Assembly: GCA_963662155.1 (NCBI GenBank)
Contig: OY759263.1
Span: 6,109,814-6,173,813 of the forward strand
Source: Lamellibrachia columna
Lineage: Eukaryota; Annelida; Polychaeta; Sabellida; Siboglinidae
Length of the DNA stretch: 64,000 nt
Reading direction: 5' to 3'
Numbering within the stretch: the stretch's first letter is position 1; each line of letters opens with the position of its first letter. The notes under the pieces were generated by a model. The model worked only from the letters and a program-made list of their open reading frames with translations, was not told where the DNA came from and made no database searches. A program made the translations under genes and the position numbers. Positions 49,642-63,624 of this stretch are shown in pieces.

Positions 49642-52600
49642 TTGATCCTACGCCACTTACGGAGTGATAGTGCCTTGTCTCTGTTGTGTATTCTTCACTG
49701 GCTGTCTGTAGCCGCTAGATTGATCCTACGCCACTTACGGAGTGATAGTGCCATGTCTCTGTTGTGTATTCTTCACTGGCTGTCTGTAGCCGCTAGATTG
49801 ATCCTACGCCACTTACGGAGTGACAGCGCCATGTCTCTGTTGTGTATTCTTCACTAGCTGTCTGTAGCCGCTAGATTGATCCTACGCCACTTACGGAGTG
49901 ATAGTGCCATGTCTCTGTTGTGTATTCTTCACTGGCTGTCTGTTGCCGCTAGATTGATCCTACGCCACTTACGGAGTGACAGCGCCATGTCTCTGTTGTG
50001 TATTCTTCACTGGCTGTCTGTAGCCGTTAGATTGTTCCTACGCCACTTACGGAGTGATAGTGCAATGTCTCTGTTGTGTATTCTTCACTGGCTCTCTGTT
50101 GCCGCTAGATTGATCCTACGCCACTTACGGATTGACAGCGCCATGTCTCTATTGTGTGTTCTTCACTGGCTGTATGTAGCCGCTAGATTGTTCCTACGCC
50201 ACTTACGGAGTGATAGTGCCATGTCTCTTTTGTGTACTCTTCACTGGCTGTCTGTAGCCGCTAGATTGATCCTACGCCACTTACGGAGTGATAGTGCCAT
50301 GTCTCTGTTGTGTATTCTTCACTGGCTGTCTGTAGCCGCTAGATTGATCCTACGCCACTTACGGAGTGATAGTGCCATGTCTCTGTTGTGAATTCTTCAC
50401 TGGCTGTCTGTAGCCGGTAGATTGATCCTACGCCACTTACGGAGTGATAGTGCAATGTCTCTGTTGTGTATACTTCACTGGCTGTCTGTTGCCGCTAGAT
50501 TGATCCTACGCCACTTACGGAGTGACAGCGCCATGTCTCTGTTGTGTGTTCTTCACTGGCTGTCTGTAGCCGCTAGATTGTTCCTACGCCACTTACGGAG
50601 TGATAGTGCCATGTCTCTGTTGTGTATTCTTCATTGGCTGTCTGTAGCCGCTAGATTGATCCTACGCCACTTACGGAGTGATAGTGCCATGTCTCTGTTG
50701 TGTATTCTTCACTGGCTGTCTGTAGCCGCTAGATTGATCCTACGCCACTTACGGAGTGATAGTGCCATGTCTCTGTTGTGAATTCTTCACTGGCTGTCTG
50801 TAGCCGCTAGATTGATCCTATGTCACTTACGGAGTGATAGTGCCATGTCTCTGTTGTGTATTCTTCACTGGCTGTTTGTAGCCGCTAGAATGATCCTACG
50901 CCACTTACGGAGTGACAGCGCGATGTCTCTGTTGTGTATTCTTCACTGGCTGTCTGTAGCCGCTAGACTGATCCTAAGCCACTTATGGAGTGACAGCGCC
51001 GTGTCTCTGTTGTGTATTCTTCACTGGCTGTCTGTAGCCGCTAGATTGATCTTACGCCACTTACGGACTGATAGTGCCGTGTCTCTGTTGTGTATTGTTC
51101 ATTGGCTGTCTGTAGCCGCTAGATTGATCCTACGCCACTTACGGAATGATAGTGCCATGTCTCTGTTGTGAATTCTTCACTGGCTGTCTGTAGCCGGTAG
51201 ATTGATCCTACGCCACTTACGGAGTGACAGCGCCATATCTCTGTTGTGTATTCTTCACTGGCTGTCTGTAGCCGCTAGATTGATCCTACGCCACTTACGA
51301 AATGACAGCGCCATGTCTCTGTTGTGTATTCTTCACTGGCTGTCTGTAGCCGCTAGATTGATCCTACGCCACTTACGGAGTGACATTGCCGTGTCTCTGT
51401 TGTGTATTCTTCACTGGCTGTCTGTAGCCGCTAGATTGATCCTACGCCACTTACGGAATGATAGTTCCATGTCTCTGTTGTGAATTCTTCACTGACTGTC
51501 TGTAGCCGCTAGATTGATCCTACGCCACTTATGGAGTGACAGCGCCATGTCTCTGTTGTGTATTCTTCACTGGCTGTCTGTAGCCGCTAGATTGATCCTA
51601 CGGCACTTACGGAGTGACAGCGCCATGTCTCTGTTGTGTATTCTTCACTGGCTGTCTGTAGCCGCTAGATTGATCCTACGCCACTTTCGGAGTGACAGCG
51701 CCATGTCTCTGTTGTGTATTCTTCAATGGCTGTCTGTAGCCGCTAGATTGATCCTACGCCACTTACGGAGTGATAGTGCCATGTCTCTGTTGTGTATTCT
51801 TCACTGGCTGTCTGTAGCCGCTAGATTGAACCTACGCCACTTACGGAGTGATAGTGCCATGTCTCTGTTGTGTATTCTTCACTGGCTGTCTGTAGCCGCA
51901 AGATTGATCCTACGCCACTTACGGAGTGACAGCGCCATGTCTCTGTTGTGTATTCTTCACTGGCTGTCTGTAGCCGCTAGATTGATCCTACGCCACTTAC
52001 GGAGTGATAGTGCCATGTCTCTGTTGTGTATTCTTCACTGGCTGTCTGTTGCCGCTAGATTGATCCTACGCCACTTACGGAGTGACAGCGCCATGTCTCT
52101 GTTGTGTATTCTTCACTGGCTGTCTGTAGCCGCTAGATTGATCCTACGCCACTTACGGAGTGATAGTGCCATGTCTCTGTTGTGTATTCTTCACTGGCTG
52201 TCTGTTGCCGCTAGATTGATCCTACGCCACTTACGGGGTGACAGCGCCATGTCTCTGTTGTGTATTTTTCACTGGCTGACTGTAGCCGCTAGATTGACCC
52301 TACGCCACTTACGGAGTGATAGTGCCATGTCTCTGTTGTGTATTCTTCACTGGCTGTCTGTAGCCGCTAGATTGATCCTACGCCACTTACGGAGTGATAG
52401 TGCCATGTCTCTGTTGTGTATTCTTCACTGGCTGTCTGTAGCCGCTAGATTGACCCTACGCCACTTACGGAGTGATAGTGCCATGTCTCTGTTGTGTATT
52501 CTTCACTGGCTGTCTGTAGCCGCTAGATTGATCCTACGCCACTTACGGAGTGACAGCGCCATGTCTCTGTTGTGTATTCTTCACTAGCTGTCTGTAGCCG

Positions 52601-55600
52601 CTAGATTGATCCTACGCCACTTACGGAGTGATAGTGCCATGTCTCTGTTGTGTATTCTTCACTGGCTGTCTGTTGCCGCTAGATTGATCCTACGCCACTT
52701 ACGGAGTGACAGCGCCATGTCTCTGTTGTGTATTCTTCACTGGCTGTCTGTAGCCGTTAGATTGTTCCTACGCCACTTACGGAGTGATAGTGCAATGTCT
52801 CTGTTGTGTATTCTTCACTGGCTCTCTGTTGCCGCTAGATTGATCCTACGCCACTTACGGATTGACAGCGCCATGTCTCTATTGTGTGTTCTTCACTGGC
52901 TGTATGTAGCCGCTAGATTGTTCCTACGCCACTTACGGAGTGATAGTGCCATGTCTCTTTTGTGTATTCTTCACTGGCTGTCTGTAGCCGCTAGATTGAT
53001 CCTACGCCACTTACGGAGTGATAGTGCCATGTCTCTGTTGTGTATTCTTCACTGGCTGTCTGTAGCCGCTAGATTGATCCTACGCCACTTACGGAGTGAT
53101 AGTGCCATGTCTCTGTTGTGAATTCTTCACTGGCTGTCTGTAGCCGGTAGATTGATCCTACGCCACTTACGGAGTGACAGCGCCATGTCTCTGTTGTGTA
53201 TTCTTCACTGGCTGTCTGTAGCCGTTAGATTGTTCCTACGCCACTTACGGAGTGATAGTGCAATGTCTCTGTTGTGTATACTTCACTGGCTGTCTGTTGC
53301 CGCTAGATTGATCCTACGCCACTTACGGAGTGACAGCGCCATGTCTCTGTTGTGTGTTCTTCACTGGCTGTCTGTAGCCGCTAGATTGTTCCTACGCCAC
53401 TTACGGAGTGATAGTGCCATGTCTCTGTTGTGTATTCTTCATTGGCTCTCTGTAGCCGCTAGATTGATCCTACGCCACTTACGGAGTGATAGTGCCATGT
53501 CTCTGTTGTGTATTCTTCACTGGCTGTCTGTAGCCGCTAGATTGATCCTACGCCACTTACGGAGTGATAGTGCCATGTCTCTGTTGTGAATTCTTCACTG
53601 GCTGTCTGTAGCCGCTAGATTGTTCCTACGCCACTTACGGAGTGATAGTGCCATGTCTCTGTTGTGTATTCTTCACTGGCTGTCTGTAGCCGCTAGATTG
53701 ATCCTACGCCACTTACGGAGTGATAGTGCCATGTCTCTGTTGTGTATTCTTCACTGGCTGTCTGTAGCCGCTAGATTGATCCTACGCCACTTACGGAGTG
53801 ATAGTGCCATGTCTCTGTTGTGTATTCTTCACTGGCTGTCTGTAGCCGCTAGATTGTTCCTACGCCACTTACGGAGTGATAGTGCCATGTCTCTGTTGTG
53901 TATTCTTCACTGGCTGTCTGTAGCCGCTAGATTGATCCTAAGCCACTTACGGAGTGACAGCGCCATGTCTCTGTTGTGTATTCTTCACTGGCTGTCTGTA
54001 GCTGCTTGATTGATCCTACGCCACTTACGGAGTGATAGTGCCTTGTCTCTGTTGTGTATTCTTCACTGGCTGTCTGTAGCCGCTAGATTGATCCTACGCC
54101 ACTTACGGAGTGATAGTGCCATGTCTCTGTTGTGTATTCTTCACTGGCTGTCTGTAGCCGCTAGATTGATCCTACGCCACTTACGGAGTGATAGTGCCAT
54201 GTCTCTGTTGTGAATTCTTCACTGGCTGTCTGTAGCCGGTAGATTGATCCTACGCCACTTACGTAGTGACAGCGCCATGTCTCTGTTGTGTATTCTTCAC
54301 TGGCTGTCTGTAGCCGTTAGATTGTTCCTACGCCACTTACGGAGTGATAGTGCAATGTCTCTGTTGTGTATTCTTCACTGGCTGTCTGTAGCCGCTAGAT
54401 TGATCCTAAGCCACTTACGGAGTGACAGCGCCATGTCTCTGTTGTGTATTCTTTACTGGATGTCTGTAGCCGCTAGATTGATCCTACGCCACTTACGGTG
54501 TGACAGCGCCATGTCTCTGTTGTGTATTGTTCACTGGCTGTCTGTAGCCGCTAGATTGATCCTACGCCACTTACGGAATGATAGTGCCATGTCTCTGTTG
54601 TGAATTCTTCACTGGCTGTCTGTAGCCGCTAGATTGATCCTACGCCACTTACGGAGTGACAGCGCCATGTCTCTGTTGTGTATTCTTCACTGGCTGTCTG
54701 TAGCAGCTAGATTGATCCTAAGCCACTTACGGAGTGACAGCGCCATGTCTCTGTTGTGTATTCTTCACTTGCTCTCTGTAGCCGCTAGATTGATCCTACG
54801 CCACTTACGGAGTGACAGCGCCATGTCTCTATTGTGTATTCTTCACTGGCTGTCTGTAGCCGCTAGATTGATCCTACGCCACTTATGGAGTGACAGCGCC
54901 GTGTCTCTTTTGTGTATTCTTCACTGGCTGTCTGTAGCCGCTAGAGTGATCCTACGCCACTTACGGAGTTATAGTGCCGTGTCTCTGTTGTGTATTGTTC
55001 ACTGGCTGTCTGTAGCCGCTAGATTGATCCTACGCCACTTATGGTATGATAGTGCCATGTCTCTGTTGTGAATTCTTCAATGGCTGTCTGTAGCCGCTAG
55101 ATTGATCCTACGCCACTTACGGGGTGACAGCGCCATATCTCTGTTGTATATTCTTCGCTGGCTGTCTGTAGCCGCTAGATTGATACTACGCCACTTACGG
55201 AGTGACAGCCCCATGTCTCTGTTGTGTATTCTTCACTGGCTGTCTGTTGCCGCTAGATTGATCCTAAGCCACTTACGGAGTGACAGCGCCATGTCTCTGT
55301 TGTGTATTCTTCACTGGCTGTCTGTAGCTGCTTGATTGATCCTACGCCACTTACGGAGTGATAGTGCCTTGTCTCTGTTGTGTATTCTTCACTGGCTGTC
55401 TGTAGCCGCTAGATTGATCCTAAGCCACTTACGGAGTGACAGCGCCATGTCTCTGTTGTGTATTCTTCACTGGCTGTCTGTAGCTGCTTGATTGATCCTA
55501 CGCCACTTACGGAGTGATAGTGCCTTGTCTCTGTTGTGTATTCTTCACTGGCTGTCTGTAGCCGCTAGATTGATCCTACGCCACTTACGGAGTGATAGTG

Positions 55601-58600
55601 CCATGTCTCTGTTGTGTATTCTTCACTGGCTGTCTGTAGCCGCTAGATTGATCCTACGCCACTTACGGAGTGACAGCGCCATGTCTCTGTTGTGTATTCT
55701 TCACTAGCTGTCTGTAGCCGCTAGATTGATCCTACGCCACTTACGGAGTGATAGTGCCATGTCTCTGTTGTGTATTCTTCACTGGCTGTCTGTTGCCGCT
55801 AGATTGATCCTACGCCACTTACGGAGTGACAGCGCCATGTCTCTGTTGTGTATTCTTCACTGGCTGTCTGTAGCCGTTAGATTGTTCCTACGCCACTTAC
55901 GGAGTGATAGTGCAATGTCTCTGTTGTGTATTCTTCACTGGCTCTCTGTTTCCGCTAGATTGATCCTACGCCACTTACGGATTGACAGCGCCATGTCTCT
56001 ATTGTGTGTTCTTCACTGGCTGTATGTAGCCGCTAGATTGTTCCTACGCCACTTACGGAGTGATAGTGCCATGTCTCTTTTGTGTACTCTTCACTGGCTG
56101 TCTGTAGCCGCTAGATTGATCCTACGCCACTTACGGAGTGATAGTGCCATGTCTCTGTTGTGTATTCTTCACTGGCTGTCTGTAGCCGCTAGATTGATCC
56201 TACGCCACTTACGGAGTGATAGTGCCATGTCTCTGTTGTGAATTCTTCACTGGCTGTCTGTAGCCGGTAGATTGATCCTACGCCACTTACGGAGTGACAG
56301 CGCCATGTCTCTGTTGTGTATTCTTCACTGGCTGTCTGTAGCCGTTAGATTGTTCCTACGCCACTTACGGAGTGATAGTGCAATGTCTCTGTTGTGTATA
56401 CTTCACTGGCTGTCTGTTGCCGCTAGATTGATCCTACGCCACTTACGGAGTGACAGCGCCATGTCTCTGTTGTGTGTTCTTCACTGGCTGTCTGTAGCCG
56501 CTAGATTGTTCCTACGCCACTTACGGAGTGATAGTGCCATGTCTCTGTTGTGTATTCTTCATTGGCTGTCTGTAGCCGCTAGATTGATCCTACGCCACTT
56601 ACGGAGTGATAGTGCCATGTCTCTGTTGTGTATTCTTCACTGGCTGTCTGTAGCCGCTAGATTGATCCTACGCCACTTACGGAGTGATAGTGCCATGTCT
56701 CTGTTGTGAATTCTTCACTGGCTGTCTGTAGCCGCTAGATTGATCCTATGTCACTTACGGAGTGATAGTGCCATGTCTCTGTTGTGTATTCTTCACTGGC
56801 TGTTTGTAGCCGCCAGAATGATCCTACGCCACTTACGGAGTGACAGCGCGATGTCTCTGTTGTGTATTCTTCACTGGCTGTCTGTAGCCGCTAGACTGAT
56901 CCTAAGCCACTTATGGAGTGACAGCGCCGTGTCTCTGTTGTGTATTCTTCACTGGCTGTCTGTAGCCGCTAGATTGATCTTACGCCACTTACGGACTGAT
57001 AGTGCCGTGTCTCTGTTGTGTATTGTTCATTGGCTGTCTGTAGCCGCTAGATTGATCCTACGCCACTTACGGAATGATAGTGCCATGTCTCTGTTGTGAA
57101 TTCTTCACTGGCTGTCTGTAGCCGGTAGATTGATCCTACGCCACTTACGGAGTGACAGCGCCATATCTCTGTTGTGTATTCTTCACTGGCTGTCTGTAGC
57201 CGCTAGATTGATCCTACGCCACTTACGAAATGACAGCGCCATGTCTATGTTGTGTATTCTTCACTGGCTGTCTGTAGCCGCTAGATTGATCCTACGCCAC
57301 TTACGGAGTGACATTGCCGTGTCTCTGTTGTGTATTCTTCACTGGCTGTCTGTAGCCGCTAGATTGATCCTACGCCACTTACGGAATGATAGTTCCATGT
57401 CTCTGTTGTGAATTCTTCACTGACTGTCTGTAGCCGCTAGATTGATCCTACGCCACTTATGGAGTGACAGCGCCATGTCTCTGTTGTGTATTCTTCACTG
57501 GCTGTCTGTAGCCGCTAGATTGATCCTACGGCACTTACGGAGTGACAGCGCCATGTCTCTGTTGTGTATTCTTCACTGGCTGTCTGTAGCCGCTAGATTG
57601 ATCCTACGCCACTTTCGGAGTGACAGCGCCATGTCTCTGTTGTGTATTCTTCAATGGCTGTCTGTAGCCGCTAGATTGATCCTGCGCCACTTACGGAGTG
57701 ATAGTGCCATGTCTCTGTTGTGTATTCTTCACTGGCTGTCTGTAGCCGCTAGATTGAACCTACGCCACTTACGGAGTGATAGTGCCATGTCTCTGTTGTG
57801 TATTCTTCACTGGCTGTCTGTAGCCGCAAGATTGATCCTACGCCACTTACGGAGTGACAGCGCCATGTCTCTGTTGTGTATTCTTCACTGGCTGTCTGTA
57901 GCCGCTAGATTGATCCTACGCCACTTACGGAGTGATAGTGCCATGTCTCTGTTGTGTATTCTTCACTGGCTGTCTGTTGCCGCTAGATTGATCCTACGCC
58001 ACTTACGGAGTGACAGCGCCATGTCTCTGTTGTGTATTCTTCACTGGCTGTCTGTAGCCGCTAGATTGATCCTACGCCACTTACGGAGTGATAGTGCCAT
58101 GTCTCTGTTGTGTATTCTTCACTGGCTGTCTGTTGCCGCTAGATTGATCCTACGCCACTTACGGGGTGACAGCGCCATGTCTCTGTTGTGTATTTTTCAC
58201 TGGCTGTCTGTAGCCGCTAGATTGACCCTACGCCACTTACGGAGTGATAGTGCCATGTCTCTGTTGTGTATTCTTCACTGGCTGTCTGTAGCCGCTAGAT
58301 TGATCCTACGCCACTTACGGAGTGATAGTGCCATGTCTCTGTTGTGTATTTTTCACTGGCTGTCTGTAGCCGCTAGATTGACCCTACGCCACTTACGGAG
58401 TGATAGTGCCATGTCTGTGTTGTGTATTCTTCACTGGCTGTCTGTAGCCGCTAGATTGATCCTACGCCACTTACGGAGTGACAGCGCCATGTCTCTGTTG
58501 TGTATTCTTCACTAGCTGTCTGTAGCCGCTAGATTGATCCTACGCCACTTACGGAGTGATAGTGCCATGTCTCTGTTGTGTATTCTTCACTGGCTGTCTG

Positions 58601-61180
58601 TTGCCGCTAGATTGATCCTACGCCACTTACGGAGTGACAGCGCCATGTCTCTGTTGTGTATTCTTCACTGGCTGTCTGTAGCCGTTAGATTGTTCCTACG
58701 CCACTTACGGAGTGATAGTGCAATGTCTCTGTTGTGTATTCTTCACTGGCTCTCTGTTGCCGCTAGATTGATCCTACGCCACTTACGGATTGACAGCGCC
58801 ATGTCTCTATTGTGTGTTCTTCACTGGCTGTATGTAGCCGCTAGATTGTTCCTACGCCACTTACGGAGTGATAGTGCCATGTCTCTTTTGTGTATTCTTC
58901 ACTGGCTGTCTGTAGCCGCTAGATTGATCCTACGCCACTTACGGAGTGATAGTGCCATGTCTCTGTTGTGTATTCTTCACTGGCTGTCTGTAGCCGCTAG
59001 ATTGATCCTACGCCACTTACGGAGTGATAGTGCCATGTCTTTGTTGTGAATTCTTCACTGGCTGTCTGTAGCCGGTAGATTGATCCTACGCCACTTACGG
59101 AGTGACAGCGCCATGTCTCTGTTGTGTATTCTTCACTGGCTGTCTGTAGCCGTTAGATTGTTCCTACGCCACTTACGGAGTGATAGTGCAATGTCTCTGT
59201 TGTGTATACTTCACTGGCTGTCTGTTGCCGCTAGATTGATCCTACGCCACTTACGGAGTGACAGCGCCATGTCTCTGTTGTGTGTTCTTCACTGGCTGTC
59301 TGTAGCCGCTAGATTGTTCCTACGCCACTTACGGAGTGATAGTGCCATGTCTCTGTTGTGTATTCTTCATTGGCTGTCTGTAGCCGCTAGATTGATCCTA
59401 CGCCACTTACGGAGTGATAGTGCCATGTCTCTGTTGTGTATTCTTCACTGGCTGTCTGTAGCCGCTAGATTGATCCTACGCCACTTACGGAGTGATAGTG
59501 CCATGTCTCTGTTGTGAATTCTTCACTGGCTGTCTGTAGCCGCTAGATTGTTCCTACGCCACTTACGGAGTGATAGTGCCATGTCTCTGTTGTGTATTCT
59601 TCACTGGCTGTCTGTAGCCGCTAGATTGATCCTACGCCACTTACGGAGTGATAGTGCCATGTCTCTGTTGTGTATTCTTCACTGGCTGTCTGTAGCCGCT
59701 AGATTGATCCTACGCCACTTACGGAGTGATAGTGCCATGTCTCTGTTGTGTATTCTTCACTGGCTGTCTGTAGCCGCTAGATTGTTCCTACGCCACTTAC
59801 GGAGTGATAGTGCCATGTCTCTGTTGTGTATTCTTCACTGGCTGTCTGTAGCCGCTAGATTGATCCTAAGCCACTTACGGAGTGACAGCGCCATGTCTCT
59901 GTTGTGTATTCTTCACTGGCTGTCTGTAGCTGCTTGATTGATCCTACGCCACTTACGGAGTGATAGTGCCTTGTCTCTGTTGTGTATTCTTCACTGGCTG
60001 TCTGTAGCCGCTAGATTGATCCTACGCCACTTACGGAGTGATAGTGCCATGTCTCTGTTGTGTATTCTTCACTGGCTGTCTGTAGCCGCTAGATTGATCC
60101 TACGCCACTTACGGAGTGATTGTGCCATGTCTCTGTTGTGAATTCTTCACTGGCTGTCTGTAGCCGGTAGATTGATCCTACGCCACTTACGGAGTGACAG
60201 CGCCATGTCTCTGTTGTGTATTCTTCACTGGCTGTCTGTAGCCGTTAGATTGTTCCTACGCCACTTACGGAGTGATAGTGCAATGTCTCTGTTGTGTATT
60301 CTTCACTGGCTGTCTGTAGCCGCTAGATTGATCCTAAGCCACTTACGGAGTGACAGCGCCATGTCTCTGTTGTGTATTCTTTACTGGATGTCTGTAGCCG
60401 CTAGATTGATCCTACGCCACTTACGGTGTGACAGCGCCATGTCTCTGTTGTGTATTGTTCACTGGCTGTCTGTAGCCGCTAGATTGATCCTACGCCACTT
60501 ACGGAATGATAGTGCCATGTCTCTGTTGTGAATTCTTCACTGGCTGTCTGTAGCCGCTAGATTGATCCTACGCCACTTACGGAGTGACAGCGCCATGTCT
60601 CTGTTGTGTATTCTTCACTGGCTGTCTGTAGCAGCTAGATTGATCCTAAGCCACTTACGGAGTGACAGCGCCATGTCTCTGTTGTGTATTCTTCACTTGC
60701 TCTCTGTAGCCGCTAGATTGATCCTACGCCACTTACGGAGTGACAGCGCCATGTCTCTATTGTGTATTCTTCACTGGCTGTCTGTAGCCGCTAGATTGAT
60801 CCTACGCCACTTATGGAGTGACAGCGCCGTGTCTCTTTTGTGTATTCTTCACTGGCTGTCTGTAGCCGCTAGAGTGATCCTACGCCACTTACGGAGTTAT
60901 AGTGCCGTGTCTCTGTTGTGTATTGTTCACTGGCTGTCTGTAGCCGCTAGATTGATCCTACGCCACTTATGGTATGATAGTGCCATGTCTCTGTTGTGAA
61001 TTCTTCAATGGCTGTCTGTAGCCGCTAGATTGATCCTACGCCACTTACGGAGTGACAGCGCCATATCTCTGTTGTATATTCTTCACTGGCTGTCTGTAGC
61101 CGCTAGATTGATACTACGCCACTTACGGAGTGACAGCCCCATGTCTCTGTTGTGTATTCTTCACTGGCTGTCTGTTGCCG
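49642..61180 (+). repeat. very large higher-order repeat, 75-76 units (about 5.85-5.93 kb), tandem
   Basis: A series of 12 stop-delimited stretches starting at 49642 repeats in the same order from 55492. The shift is 5850 bp for the first two and 5928 bp (76 units) after one extra unit near 56300. Correspondence holds to about 55250 / 61180. Matching rare variants include IDSAMSLLCVLHWLYVA, LILYWMSV-type and SYSAVSLL units. Differences such as SAMSML at 57240 versus SAMSLL at 51312 show the copies have diverged slightly. Confidence 0.9.
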
Positions 61181-63078
61181 CTAGATTGATCCTACGCCAC
61201 CTACGGAGTGACAGCGCCATGTCTGTGTTGTGTATTCTTCACTGGCTCTCTGTAGCCGCTAGATTGATCCTACGCCACTTACGGAGTGACAGCGCCATGT
61301 CTCTGTTGTGTATTCTTCACTGGCTGTCTGTAGCCGCTAGATTGATCCTACGCCACCTACGGAGTGACAGTGCCGTGTCTGTGTTGTGTATTCTTCACTG
61401 GCTGTCTGTAGCCGCTAGAGTGATCCTACGCCACTTACGGAGTGATAGTGCCGTGTCTCTGTTGTGTATTGTTCACTGGCTGTCTGTAGCCGCTAGATTG
61501 ATCCTACGCCACTTACGGAATGATAGTGCCATGTCTCTGTTATGAATTCTTCAATGGCTGTCTGTAGCCGCTAGATTGATCCTACGCCACTTACGGAGTG
61601 ACAGCGCCATGTCTCTGTTGTGTATTCTTCACTGGCTCTCTGTAGCCGCTAGATTGATCCTACGCCACTTACGGAGTGACAGCGCCATGTCTCTGTTGTG
61701 TATTCTTCACTGGCTGTCTGTAGCCGCTAGATTGATCCTACGCCACTTACGGAGTGACAGCGCCATGTCTCTGTTGTGTATTCTTCACTGGCTGTCTGTT
61801 GCCGCTAGATTGATCCTACGCCACTTACGGAGTGACAGCGCCATGTCTCTGTTGTGTGTTTTTCACTGGCTGTCTGTAGCCGCTAGATTGTTCCTACGCC
61901 ACTTACGGAGTGATAGTGCCATGTCTCTGTTGTGTATTCTTCACTGGCTGTCTGTAGCCGCTAGATTGATCCTACGCCACTTACGGAGTTATAGTGCCGT
62001 GTCTCTGTTGTGTATTGTTCACTGGCTGTCTGTAGCCGCTAGATTGATCCTACGCCACTTATGGTATGATAGTGCCATGTCTCTGTTGTGAATTCTTCAA
62101 TGGCTGTCTGTAGCCGCTAGATTGATCCTACGCCACTTACGGAGTGACAGCGCCATATCTCTGTTGTATATTCTTCACTGGCTGTCTGTAGCCGCTAGAT
62201 TGATACTACGCCACTTACGGAATGACAGCCCCATGTCTCTGTTGTGTATTCTTCACTGGCTGTCTGTTGCCGCTAGATTGATCCTACGCCACCTACGGAG
62301 TGACAGCGCCATGTCTGTGTTGTGTATTGTTCACTGGCTCTCTGTAGCCGCTAGATTGATCCTACGCCACTTACGGAGTGACAGCGCCATGTCTCTGTTG
62401 TGTATTCTTCACTGGCTGTCTGTAGCCGCTAGATTGATCCTACGCCACCTACGGAGTGACAGTGCCGTGTCTGTGTTGTGTATTCTTCACTGGCTGTCTG
62501 TAGCCGCTAGAGTGATCCTACGCCACTTACGGAGTGATAGTGCCGTGTCTCTGTTGTGTATTGTTCACTGGCTGTCTGTAGCCGCTAGATTGATCCTACG
62601 CCACTTACGGAATGATAGTGCCATGTCTCTGTTGTGAATTCTTCAATGGCTGTCTGTAGCCGCTAGATTGATCCTACGCCACTTACGGAGTGACAGCGCC
62701 ATGTCTCTGTTGTGTATTCTTCACTGGCTCTCTGTAGCCGCTAGATTGATCCTACGCCACTTACGGAGTGACAGCGCCATGTCTCTGTTGTGTATTCTTC
62801 ACTGGCTGTCTGTAGCCGCTAGATTGATCCTACGCCACTTACGGAGTGACAGCGCCATGTCTCTGTTGTGTATTCTTCACTGGCTGTCTGTTTCCGCTAG
62901 ATTGATCCTACGCCACTTACGGAGTGACAGCGCCATGTCTCTGTTGTGTGTTTTTCACTGGCTCTCTGTAGCCGCTAGATTGTTCCTACGCCACTTACGG
63001 AGTGATAGTGCCATGTCTCTGTTGTGTATTCTTCACTGGCTGTCTGTAGCCGCTAGATTGATCCTACGCCACTTATAG
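61030..63078 (+). repeat. higher-order repeat, 14 units (1092 bp), near the right edge
   Basis: Stretches 61030-61545 and 62122-62637, and 61576-62091 and 62668-63078, correspond with a shift of 1092 bp. Shared rare variants include SAISLLYIL, SPMSLL, SAMSVL and LCVFHW. Confidence 0.85.
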
Positions 63079-63608
63079 AGTGACAGCGCCGTGTCTCTGT
63101 TGTGTATTCTTCACTGGCTGTCTGTAGCCGCTAGAGTGATCCTACGCCACTTACGGAGTGATAGTGCCGTGTCTCTGTTGTGAATTCTTCACTGGCTCTC
63201 TGTAGCCGCTAGATTGATCCTACGCCACTTACGGAGTGATAGTGCCATGTCTCTGTTGTGTATTCTTCACTGGCTGTCTGTAGCCGCTAGATTGATCCTA
63301 CGCCACTTATAGAGTGACAGCGCCGTGTCTCTGTTGTGTATTCTTCACTGGCTGTCTGTAGCCGCTAGAGTGATCCTACGCCACTTACGGAATGATAGTG
63401 CCATGTCTCTGTTGTGAATTCTTCACTGGCTGTCTGTAGCCGCTAGATTGATCCTACGCCACTTACGGAGTGACAGCGCCATGTCTTTGTTGTGTATTCT
63501 TCACTGGCTGTCTGTAGCCGCTAGATTGATCCTACGCCACTTACGGTGTGACAGCGCCATGTCTCTGTTGTGTGTTCTTCACTGGCTGTCTGTAGCCGCT
63601 AGATTGAT

Positions 63609-63624
63609 CCTACGCCACCTACCT
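63609..63624 (+). other. 4-bp insertion in the array
   Basis: The sequence ccacctacctacggag replaces the usual ccacctacggag, a duplication of four bases (ctac). It is the only net length gain I found in the array within the window. Confidence 0.9.
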
